Shown here: positions 1-6,216 of the stretch, one piece after another | How positions within the stretch are numbered: the stretch's first letter is position 1 | How the letters are laid out: the number at the start of each line of letters is the position of its first letter | NCBI GenBank assembly: GCA_000436535.1 | Contig: FR886274.1 | Coordinates: 1 to 12,526 of the forward strand | Direction: 5' to 3' | Length of the DNA stretch: 12,526 nucleotides | From: Eubacterium sp. CAG:252 | GTDB taxonomy: Bacteria > Bacillota > Clostridia > Lachnospirales > Lachnospiraceae | Made by a program: the position numbers and the translations under genes | The notes under the pieces: model-generated | Told to the model about the DNA's origin: nothing | Databases searched by the model: none | What the model saw: the letters and a program-made list of their open reading frames with translations, nothing else

Positions 1-136
1 CATATGCTCTTCCGCCGTCTCTTGGAAGTATATTCTTTCCCATATATATTGCAAGACATGTTACTGCAAATGCAAATAATATGCTGGCAAATGTAACTAC
101 ATTTATGTAGCTGGGACTTATCAGGTAATAAATCAT
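1..136 (-). CDS. 5' end of a membrane protein, probably MraY-like glycosyl-phosphotransferase (truncated by window edge)
   Basis: Only the first 45 codons are in the window. The gene starts at an ATG (136-134, minus) with an AAGGAG ribosome site at 144-149, 7 nt upstream. The peptide begins MIYYLISPSYINVV, runs through one hydrophobic membrane span (about residues 12-32) and then reads GKNILPRDGGRAY. A first transmembrane helix followed by a (L)P(K/R)D.GRA(F/Y) segment resembles the N-terminus of the MraY-like phospho-N-acetylmuramoyl-pentapeptide transferase family as found in Lachnospiraceae. Such enzymes move a sugar phosphate onto undecaprenyl phosphate in the membrane for wall or surface polymer synthesis. 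That assignment rests on a short stretch remembered from the family, and no catalytic aspartates are visible. It is transcribed divergently from glgB. Confidence 0.55.
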   Translation of the reverse strand, partial: MIYYLISPSYINVVTFASILFAFAVTCLAIYMGKNILPRDGGRAY

Positions 137-494
137 AATAATTCTCCTTAAAATATAAACTTTTATATAAAAACCAGTATACTTATGATAAGTTTATGCA
201 ATTATGATGTCAAGTGTAAGATTGAAGTTAATTCTAAAATAGCACGTATGTTTTACGGCTGGAAATTATAAATTGAATAAAAATGACCGATTGTCAAAAA
301 AATCAATAGTATTTAATCTAATGTTATGGTAAAATACAGCTATACAAATGTGTATGTGACCTGATAATATTTTTAGTAGTGCTAAGAGATATAATGGCAG
401 CATATAATAGGTAATAGTGTGCCGATATGAGTAAAACAGGATTAGGCTATTTAAGTTAGGTATCAGGTAATATTAAGTGGAAGGGCGGAGTTAT
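137..494. promoter_or_regulatory. Divergent intergenic region upstream of glgB, several candidate promoter boxes
   Basis: This 358-base AT-rich gap separates the two divergent genes and holds no supportable ORF. On the plus strand, toward glgB, there is an extended -10 box TGGTAAAAT (327-335), two perfect TATAAT hexamers (390-395 and 403-408) without good -35 partners, and GCCGATAT (421-428). The last is an exact match to the sigma-28/SigD -10 consensus, but the -35 position 15 nt upstream reads ATAT, not TAAA. A TTGTCA at 291-296 has no convincing -10 at 16-18 nt. Which box drives glgB cannot be decided by reading. I place most weight on 327-335 or 390-408. Confidence 0.3.
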
Positions 495-2432
495 ATGGCT
501 ATGGCTGATGTATTGAATTATGATGATGTATGCATAAGTGAATTGGATGCTTATCTTTTTGGACAGGGAACTCATTACGAAATATACAATAAGATGGGTG
601 CTCACGTTGCAAAGAAAGATGGTAAGTCAGGTGTTTATTTTGCTGTATGGGCACCAGCGGCTAAGGATGTGTATGTAATAGGTGAGTTTAACGACTGGAA
701 AGCCTATGGATATGACATGAAGAAGATATCAGATGGCGGCATATATGAGCTGTTTATAGAAGGTGCGAAGGAAGGTCAGATGTATAAGTATCTGATTATC
801 GGGCAGAACGGGGAGGCTATATATAAGGCAGACCCATATGCGAATGCGGCACAGTTAAGACCGGAAACAGCTTCTATAGTAGCTAATCTTAACGGATTTA
901 AGTGGACAGATAATGCATGGGTTGAGGCTAAGAAGAAGGAAGACCACTTAAAAGCACCTATGTCAATATACGAGTGTCATCTTGGCTCATGGAAGAAGCA
1001 GGAGGATGGCACAGAAGACGGATATATTAATTACAGGGATATTGCACCAGAGCTTGCTGAGTATGTATCTGATATGGGTTATACACACATTGAGCTTATG
1101 GGTATTGCTGAGTATCCGTTTGATGGTTCATGGGGTTATCAGGTAACAGGGTATTATGCGCCAACAGCAAGATATGGAACACCTGAGGACTTTATGTATT
1201 TTGTTAATTATATGCACAGCAAGAAAATCGCAGTCATTCTTGACTGGGTTCCTGCACATTTTCCAAAGGATGCGCATGGACTTGCCAACTTTGATGGAAG
1301 CTGCGTATATGAGTATGCTGACCCAAGAAAGGGAGAACATCCTGACTGGGGTACGAAAGTATTTGATTATGGTAAGAATGAAGTGTCTAACTTCCTTATT
1401 GCTAATGGTATGTTCTGGGTGGACAAGTTCCATATTGATGGATTAAGAGTGGATGCGGTTGCTTCTATGCTGTATCTTGATTACGGCAGAACAGATGGCA
1501 ACTGGGTGCCTAACAAGTACGGTGGTAATGGCAATCTTGAAGCTATGAGCTTCTTAAAGCATTTTAACAGTATGATGAAGAAACGTTTCCCACAGGCAGT
1601 TACTATAGCAGAGGAGTCAACAGCATGGCCTATGGTAAGTGGTGACCCTGACAACGGAGAGTGTCTCGGATTTACATTTAAGTGGAACATGGGCTGGATG
1701 CACGATTTCCTTGAATATATGAAGCTGGATCCTTACTTTAGAAAGTTTAATCACGGTAAGATGACATTTTCTTTGATGTATGCATACAGTGAGAACTTTA
1801 TACTTGTTCTTTCACATGATGAGGTTGTTCATCTTAAGTGTTCTATGCTTGGAAAGATGCCGGGCGACAGAGAGGACAAGTTTGCCAATCTTAAGCTTGC
1901 CTATGCTTATATGTGCGGACATCCTGGCAAGAAGTTACTTTTCATGGGACAGGAGTTCGGTCAGTGGAATGAGTGGAGTGAAAAGAGAGCACTCGACTGG
2001 TATCTGTTAGAGGATGATTCGCATAAGGAGTTAAAGGATTTCACAAAGGCATGTCTTATTCTTAATAAGAAGTACAGATGTCTTTACGAAACTGATTACA
2101 GTCCTGAGGGCTTCCGTTGGATTAATGCCAACGATAAGGATAACAGTGTATTTTCATTTATAAGAATAAGTCCTGATAAGAAGAGGCATCTTTTATTCGT
2201 GTTTAACTTCACTCCGGTTGAACGTCCTAACCACAGAATTGGCGTTCCAGTAAAGGGAAAGTACAAGCTTGTTCTTGGTGATGATATGAAGAACCAGAAG
2301 AAGACTCTTACAAGTGTGAGAGGTGAGTGCGATGGATATAAGGAATCACTTCTTATTGACTTACATAGATATGGTATAGCTGTATATGAATTCAATGGTG
2401 ATGTGAACGCACATAAGCCAACTAAGATTTAA
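495..2432 (+). CDS. glgB: 1,4-alpha-glucan branching enzyme (glycogen branching enzyme, GH13)
   Basis: It makes alpha-1,6 branches in glycogen in the cytoplasm by cutting an alpha-1,4 chain and transferring it. Numbered from the ATG at 495 (645 aa), an N-terminal CBM48-like beta domain covers about residues 45-130 (FAVWAPAA...GEFNDW). The GH13 barrel follows from about 155. All four GH13 conserved regions are visible: DWVPAH (D250, H255), GLRVDAV (nucleophile D320), AEES (acid/base E373) and LSHDEVVH (stabilising D442). A C-terminal all-beta domain closes the protein. No motif is broken, and the length is at the short end of the usual 630-730 aa. I chose 495 over the in-frame GTG at 477 because an AGGGCGGAG ribosome site sits at 482-490; the ATG at 501 is also possible. 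It stands alone: a divergent gene precedes it and a terminator follows at 2577. Confidence 0.96.
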   Translation: MAMADVLNYDDVCISELDAYLFGQGTHYEIYNKMGAHVAKKDGKSGVYFAVWAPAAKDVYVIGEFNDWKAYGYDMKKISDGGIYELFIEGAKEGQMYKYLIIGQNGEAIYKADPYANAAQLRPETASIVANLNGFKWTDNAWVEAKKKEDHLKAPMSIYECHLGSWKKQEDGTEDGYINYRDIAPELAEYVSDMGYTHIELMGIAEYPFDGSWGYQVTGYYAPTARYGTPEDFMYFVNYMHSKKIAVILDWVPAHFPKDAHGLANFDGSCVYEYADPRKGEHPDWGTKVFDYGKNEVSNFLIANGMFWVDKFHIDGLRVDAVASMLYLDYGRTDGNWVPNKYGGNGNLEAMSFLKHFNSMMKKRFPQAVTIAEESTAWPMVSGDPDNGECLGFTFKWNMGWMHDFLEYMKLDPYFRKFNHGKMTFSLMYAYSENFILVLSHDEVVHLKCSMLGKMPGDREDKFANLKLAYAYMCGHPGKKLLFMGQEFGQWNEWSEKRALDWYLLEDDSHKELKDFTKACLILNKKYRCLYETDYSPEGFRWINANDKDNSVFSFIRISPDKKRHLLFVFNFTPVERPNHRIGVPVKGKYKLVLGDDMKNQKKTLTSVRGECDGYKESLLIDLHRYGIAVYEFNGDVNAHKPTKI

Positions 2433-2524
2433 GAAGCGCAAGCAATGAGCAGTGCCGGACGAAAGCCTGACAGTCAAGAAAAACGGCAGCTTTTCTGGAC
2501 ATGTACGGCAGAGTGAATAAATTA

Positions 2525-2533
2525 TGCTATAAT
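2525..2533 (+). promoter_or_regulatory. Extended -10 promoter box (TGC-TATAAT) downstream of glgB
   Basis: TATAAT at 2528-2533 is preceded by TGC, giving a perfect extended -10 element. No good -35 hexamer lies at 16-18 nt (2505-2510 is ACGGCA). The box lies inside a small dyad, ATGCT (2524-2528) with AGCAT (2535-2539). A transcript from here would start near 2540 and meet the intrinsic terminator at 2577-2615, giving an RNA of about 75 nt with no convincing ORF. The box could also be fortuitous in AT-rich DNA. Confidence 0.4.
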
Positions 2534-2576
2534 GAGCATAGAGAAAGAAGCTGATTATACATATATGAATAATAAT

Positions 2577-2615
2577 GGGACAGGGTATGATTAAAATACG
2601 GCTGTCCCGTTTTTT
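2577..2615 (+). terminator. Rho-independent terminator downstream of glgB
   Basis: GGGACAG (2577-2583) pairs with CTGTCCC (2602-2608). An inner helix GTAT/ATAC (2585-2588 with 2596-2599) continues the stem past a small mismatch, and a run of six T follows at 2610-2615. It ends the glgB transcript, and any RNA that starts at the extended -10 box at 2525-2533. Confidence 0.85.
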
Positions 2616-2687
2616 GATTCATTACATTCTGAGGATTTTGTCAGAAGCGGGATGAAATTTTTAATCTGACCATTTGCAGACATAGAT

Positions 2688-2715
2688 TAAATATTTTGTG
2701 TGATATGACCGAAAT
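2688..2715 (+). promoter_or_regulatory. Candidate sigma-28 (SigD/FliA-type) promoter for the large flagellar-associated gene
   Basis: TAAA at 2688-2691 is followed after 16 nt by ACCGAAAT (2708-2715). The SigD consensus is TAAA, 15 nt, GCCGATAT, and the clear flagellin promoter at 6089 in this window reads TAAA, 15 nt, ACCGATAT. This copy differs by one base in the core and by one base of spacing. Transcription would start near 2722 and leave a leader of about 135 nt. Confidence 0.5.
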
Positions 2716-2733
2716 ATATGATAACAGGGTCAA

Positions 2734-2780
2734 AAGGTCTAAGCCCACATGAGCTTGCTCATAAATGGGTAAAAGACCTT
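2734..2780 (+). ncRNA. Nested hairpin in the 5' leader of the large flagellar-associated gene
   Basis: Three stacked helices fit one continuous fold: AAGGTCT (2734-2740) with AGACCTT (2774-2780), GCCCA (2743-2747) with TGGGT (2766-2770, one G-U pair), and ATGAG (2749-2753) with CTCAT (2758-2762). The last is closed by a CTTG tetraloop, a known stable loop type. No T-tract follows, so it is not an intrinsic terminator. It lies wholly inside the predicted leader RNA. I do not recognise it as a known riboswitch class. It could be a cis-regulatory RNA, an mRNA-stabilising element or a dispersed palindromic repeat. Confidence 0.55.
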
Positions 2781-2835
2781 ATTATAGAAGTAATCAGCAC
2801 TAAAAAATAGTTTAATAAGTACATAAGACTACAAA

Positions 2836-2843
2836 CACGGAGG
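2836..2843 (+). promoter_or_regulatory. CACGGAGG motif, candidate CsrA-binding site in leader RNA
   Basis: CACGGAGG matches the CsrA core CANGGANG and is identical to the motif in the flagellin leader at 6134-6141. Its GGAGG ends 14 nt before the ATG at 2858, too far for a normal ribosome site. The actual Shine-Dalgarno is more likely AAGGAA at 2849-2854, which is itself a second GGA. Around the loop ACGGAG only a 3-bp stem (AAC/GTT) forms, weaker than in the flagellin leader. Confidence 0.4.
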
Positions 2844-2857
2844 TTAATAAGGAATAT

Positions 2858-5800
2858 ATGTCAGTTTCAGTATATGCAGGAGATTTTAATAAAGGAAACG
2901 TAAAAAACGGGGTTAATGCAGGAACTTCCATTAATTATAAGGAAAATAACGCTGCCAAAGCATACGGAGTGAGTGGCAATTATGGCGGAGTTGTCGTGTC
3001 AGGCGGACAGGATAACAGCAGACTTAGGGATAATACATATGAGTCACTTTTAAAGGAAGCAGAGGATGTAAAACAGCAGATTATGGACTCTGCCAAGACA
3101 GCACAGATAAGCTTTAAGGCACTTGTCAAGAAGCTTTCAGGAATGGAGTCGGTTGATATATCGGGGGATGGATTTAATATTATGGATTCGTCACCAGATG
3201 AGATGGTGTCTATTATAGATAAGATAAGAATAGAGCTTGCCATGCATTCAGATGATTATGTGGCTTATGGTACAGGTGTAAGTAAGAGTGCCATAGAGCA
3301 GGTGGCAGGTAGTGCAGGAGTGTCTGCTGACGTAGTGGAAAGGCTTAGCGGCGCAGGAGTAAGTCTTGATGAAGATACATTAAAGCAGGCGCAGTCAGCT
3401 CTTGATCAGGCAACGGCTATAGGAGAGCTCTCAGAGAAGGCAAAGTACTATATGATAGCCAACGACATAGCACCTACTATAGATGGTATATATAAGGCAG
3501 AAATGTCTGTTGCAGGTATGCCACAGTCAAGTGGTTATGAAATATCATTTCAGGAGTTTAATGCGATGAGACCTCAGATAGAGTCGCTTATAACAAAATC
3601 AGGTCTTACGGTTAATCTTCAGAACCTTAATAACGCACAGGACCTTATCAACAATAATATTCCTGTTACAGAGAAGACACTTAAGTTCAAGTCTATGCTT
3701 GATTCACTTAAGGTGGATGACCTTGGAACACAGGAAGGACAGAGCAGGGTGCTTGATAAGATAGCAGACCAGATGGCGATAGGTGGGGATGCTTACGATA
3801 CACCTCTTACCAACGACCCATCTATATGGGAAAATGTAAAGTCAGCCATAGTTACATTGGCAGATGCAAGCTATGATGATATTGTAAATGTAATATCATC
3901 TGGAAAAGCATTTACAATATCAAGTCTTAAAGTCGTTATGCAGGTAGGATGGAGTATGGATGGCACAGCTAATGCAGGTCAGGCAGGTGCAGCAGCACAG
4001 CAGGCATACGTTAATCAGCCGGTTATGGCACAGCAGCCAGTGTATGCAGGACAGGCAGGTGCAGGACAATACGGTTCATATATGCAGACAAGCGGTGGTG
4101 CAGGACAGGTAGGTCAGTATGGCGGATACCAGTACAGCCCGGAAAAGGCATACAATACACTTCTTGAGGCAAGAATGTTACTTACAGCAGGTTCAGGTAT
4201 CGTACTTGAAAGAAATAACACACCACTTCTTTATACACCTATTGATGAACTGACTGATAAGTTAAAGACTATGGAGGCAAATGGTTCAACATATGCAGGA
4301 AATATGCAGATGTACAATGACGTGCTGGATGTAAGAAAAGCGCTTTATGATATTGAGATAGCACCAGCACAGATGTATCAGAAGCTTATGAACAGCGACC
4401 CATACAAGCTTAGTATTTCTATGGTGTCTAATGTTGCAAGCAGCTTAAGAAGCAGATATGCGCAGGCTATTGGTACTTATAAGACTGTTGGAACACAGGT
4501 AAGGGAAGACCTTGATGATTCTATGCTTAAGGCAGTCAATAACAGTGCCGGTGGAATTATGGAAAGACTTGAGCTGGAGAATACACAGGAAAACAGGGAT
4601 GTTATAAAGCTCCTTGCTTCTAACAACATTGACATAACCAGGGAGTCAGTAGAAAGAGCAAGAAAGATATATTCAACTCTTAATAATCTTGTCAATAACA
4701 TGAAGCCTGAAACAGTTGTAAAGATGATAGATTCAGGTATCAATCCAATGGATACAGATATATGGACTGTTAACGATTATCTTAGCAGAATGAATCAGGG
4801 TGCAACTAAGGATAACGAGGAGAAGTACTCAAGATTCCTTTATAAGCTGGATAAAACAGGTGGAATTACTGAAACAAAGAAGAAACAGTTCATCGGTATC
4901 TACCAGATGATGAATATATTTACAAGAGATGCTGGTGTATGTGCCGGAGCACTTATGAAGCAGGGTAAAGAGATTACTATGGGTAATCTTATCAGTGCTT
5001 ACACAAGCCGCAAACATTCAGGAATAGATGTGACTATTGATGATACAGTTGAATTCACTAAAGAAGATAAAGATATGGTAAGTTACTTTGAGTCTTTATT
5101 TGCAAAGTCACAGCAGTATATCACACCTAATACATTGAAAGAATCGGACATTGATATGCCGATTGAAGACCAGCATGTAGAACATTTTGCAGAAAATCTT
5201 GCTGAGAATTATGATGAAGAGCTTGAAAAGCAGTTAGACAGCAGCTATATAAAGGATGTGACACAGAAGGCAGCAGATGCCGATGCAGAAGTCACAAGAG
5301 AGTTAAGAAGAGCCGGAATTAATGAGAATATCGGTAATATTAATGCTGTAAATGAACTTCTTGCAACTGGAGAACTTATGGCATATACAAGAGCGCTTAA
5401 GGGCAAGGGAATTGGAAGTGCAGAAGCTGCCAGAGATAAGAACAGTACAGAGGCGGCTGCGTTTATTGACAGTAAGGAGAAGCTTTCAGAAGTATTATCA
5501 GGAAGAGAAAAGCTTGAAGCACTTTACACTAATCTTGAAGAGGCAGCAGGTGATGAACTTGAGGAGGCTATTGAGAGTTCACTTACAGATACAGAGGAAG
5601 TTCCTGTTGACTATGATACATTTGAAGAATTAAGAATAAGTAACCGACAGATAAGATATATAAGTAATCTTGCAAGAAAAAATGACTACCGTATACCATA
5701 TGTAAAGGATGGAAAGGCAGGTCTTATTAATCTTACATTCCTTTCAGACAGTAAGGATAAGGGAAAAATATCTATTAAAATGAATACTTCAGCTTATGGA

Positions 5801-6079
5801 GAATTATCTATTGAGGCGAAGGTTAATGGAAAGGATATGAGTATATTTGTAAAGCAGGATGCCAATACAGTACATCCCGATGATCACAGCATATATAAGA
5901 GCTTTGGTGAGCTTGAAACAGCCCTTAAGAGCGGTCACAATATGGACAGTGTAAGGATTAACACAGTAAGAGTGCCAGATGTTAATTATGTTACTTATGA
6001 GAATTCGGGAGCATCTGTTCCAGCGGATGAGCTGTACAGAATAGCGCAGACCGTTACAGGAGTATTCTTTGGTAAGTAA
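2858..6079 (+). CDS. Large modular flagellum-associated protein (DUF6240-like), possible FliK-like C-terminal domain
   Basis: A 1073-residue protein with no signal peptide or membrane segment, lying directly upstream of flagellin. It resembles the large DUF6240-type proteins I associate with Lachnospiraceae motility loci; their function is not established as far as I know. The N-terminal half (about 150-365) and the part after residue 575 share helical motifs such as SGAGVSLDEDTLKQAQ and ASNNIDITRESVERA, or SSGKAFTISSL and KQGKEITMGNL. A Gly/Gln/Ala/Tyr-rich flexible linker (about 369-425) separates them. A further related motif lies near 818 (RAGINENIGNINAVNEL). The last module, about 943-1030, reads IPYVKDG, then GKISIKMNTSAYGELSIEAKVNG, here broken as GKISIKMNTSAYGEL plus SIEAKVNG, and ends in a helix. 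That order of strands resembles the C-terminal domain of hook-length protein FliK, so a secreted ruler or accessory role is a reasonable inference. The start is supported by AAGGAA 3 nt upstream. Confidence 0.7.
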   Translation: MSVSVYAGDFNKGNVKNGVNAGTSINYKENNAAKAYGVSGNYGGVVVSGGQDNSRLRDNTYESLLKEAEDVKQQIMDSAKTAQISFKALVKKLSGMESVDISGDGFNIMDSSPDEMVSIIDKIRIELAMHSDDYVAYGTGVSKSAIEQVAGSAGVSADVVERLSGAGVSLDEDTLKQAQSALDQATAIGELSEKAKYYMIANDIAPTIDGIYKAEMSVAGMPQSSGYEISFQEFNAMRPQIESLITKSGLTVNLQNLNNAQDLINNNIPVTEKTLKFKSMLDSLKVDDLGTQEGQSRVLDKIADQMAIGGDAYDTPLTNDPSIWENVKSAIVTLADASYDDIVNVISSGKAFTISSLKVVMQVGWSMDGTANAGQAGAAAQQAYVNQPVMAQQPVYAGQAGAGQYGSYMQTSGGAGQVGQYGGYQYSPEKAYNTLLEARMLLTAGSGIVLERNNTPLLYTPIDELTDKLKTMEANGSTYAGNMQMYNDVLDVRKALYDIEIAPAQMYQKLMNSDPYKLSISMVSNVASSLRSRYAQAIGTYKTVGTQVREDLDDSMLKAVNNSAGGIMERLELENTQENRDVIKLLASNNIDITRESVERARKIYSTLNNLVNNMKPETVVKMIDSGINPMDTDIWTVNDYLSRMNQGATKDNEEKYSRFLYKLDKTGGITETKKKQFIGIYQMMNIFTRDAGVCAGALMKQGKEITMGNLISAYTSRKHSGIDVTIDDTVEFTKEDKDMVSYFESLFAKSQQYITPNTLKESDIDMPIEDQHVEHFAENLAENYDEELEKQLDSSYIKDVTQKAADADAEVTRELRRAGINENIGNINAVNELLATGELMAYTRALKGKGIGSAEAARDKNSTEAAAFIDSKEKLSEVLSGREKLEALYTNLEEAAGDELEEAIESSLTDTEEVPVDYDTFEELRISNRQIRYISNLARKNDYRIPYVKDGKAGLINLTFLSDSKDKGKISIKMNTSAYGELSIEAKVNGKDMSIFVKQDANTVHPDDHSIYKSFGELETALKSGHNMDSVRINTVRVPDVNYVTYENSGASVPADELYRIAQTVTGVFFGK

Positions 6080-6088
6080 TAACCTGAT

Positions 6089-6115
6089 TAAAGAATTAAT
6101 TATAACTACCGATAT
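6089..6115 (+). promoter_or_regulatory. Sigma-28 (SigD/FliA-type) promoter of flagellin
   Basis: TAAA (6089-6092), a 15-nt spacer and ACCGATAT (6108-6115) match the SigD consensus TAAA-N15-GCCGATAT at all but one position. It begins 10 bases after the stop codon of the upstream gene, with no terminator between, so flagellin may also receive read-through. The start point should be near 6122, giving a leader of about 95 nt before flagellin. Confidence 0.8.
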
Positions 6116-6128
6116 AAGATATATGAGT

Positions 6129-6146
6129 TCAATCACGGAGGATTGA
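6129..6146 (+). promoter_or_regulatory. CsrA-type hairpin in the flagellin leader (loop ACGGAG)
   Basis: TCAATC (6129-6134) and GATTGA (6141-6146) form a perfect 6-bp stem presenting the hexaloop ACGGAG. CsrA binds A-N-GGA in hexaloops of short hairpins, with SELEX consensus RUACARGGAUGU. The loop carries GGAG of the GGAGG Shine-Dalgarno (6137-6141) for the small ORF at 6149, so protein bound here would block ribosome entry. In Bacillus subtilis CsrA represses the flagellin gene hag in this way and FliW antagonises it. CsrA itself is not in this window, so the assignment rests on form and context. Confidence 0.6.
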
Positions 6147-6148
6147 TA

Positions 6149-6214
6149 ATGTCAGTACAGCAGGGAAGCAGTATAAGATATTTGCGCCGTAGTGTGCGCG
6201 GGAACGAGGAATAA
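6149..6214 (+). CDS. 21-codon leader ORF upstream of flagellin
   Basis: ATG at 6149 follows a full GGAGG ribosome site (6137-6141, 7-nt spacing), better placed and stronger than the one used by flagellin. The peptide starts MSVQQGSSIRYLRRS, ends GNEE, and stops at TAA (6212-6214), two bases before the flagellin ATG. I recognise no family. The arrangement suits a leader peptide that couples flagellin translation to its own, because ribosomes ending at 6214 can restart at 6217 on GAGGA (6206-6210). Its start ATGTCAGT also matches the first codons of the large gene at 2858, which carries the same CACGGAGG motif upstream. Its expression is inferred, not shown. Confidence 0.5.
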   Translation: MSVQQGSSIRYLRRSVRGNEE

Positions 6215-6216
6215 AT

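Noticed and set aside
1128..2395. Several ORFs of 60-100 codons on either strand inside glgB
   Set aside because: They overlap a complete GH13 gene in other frames, show no family motifs, and lack ribosome sites of their own. They are shadows.
2433..2520. Possible riboswitch-like segment after glgB (GAAA loop, repeated ACGGCAG at 2483 and 2505)
   Set aside because: I tried to fit c-di-GMP, cobalamin and TPP consensus elements and none matched. It also lies downstream of a gene and before a terminator with no coding target.
2566..2595. 9-codon ORF overlapping the glgB terminator
   Set aside because: It has no Shine-Dalgarno and runs into the terminator stem.
2765..2803. 12-codon ORF (MGKRPYYRSNQH) in the leader of the large gene
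   Set aside because: No ribosome site, the start lies inside the nested hairpin, and it ends well before the downstream ATG. It is unlike the flagellin leader ORF.
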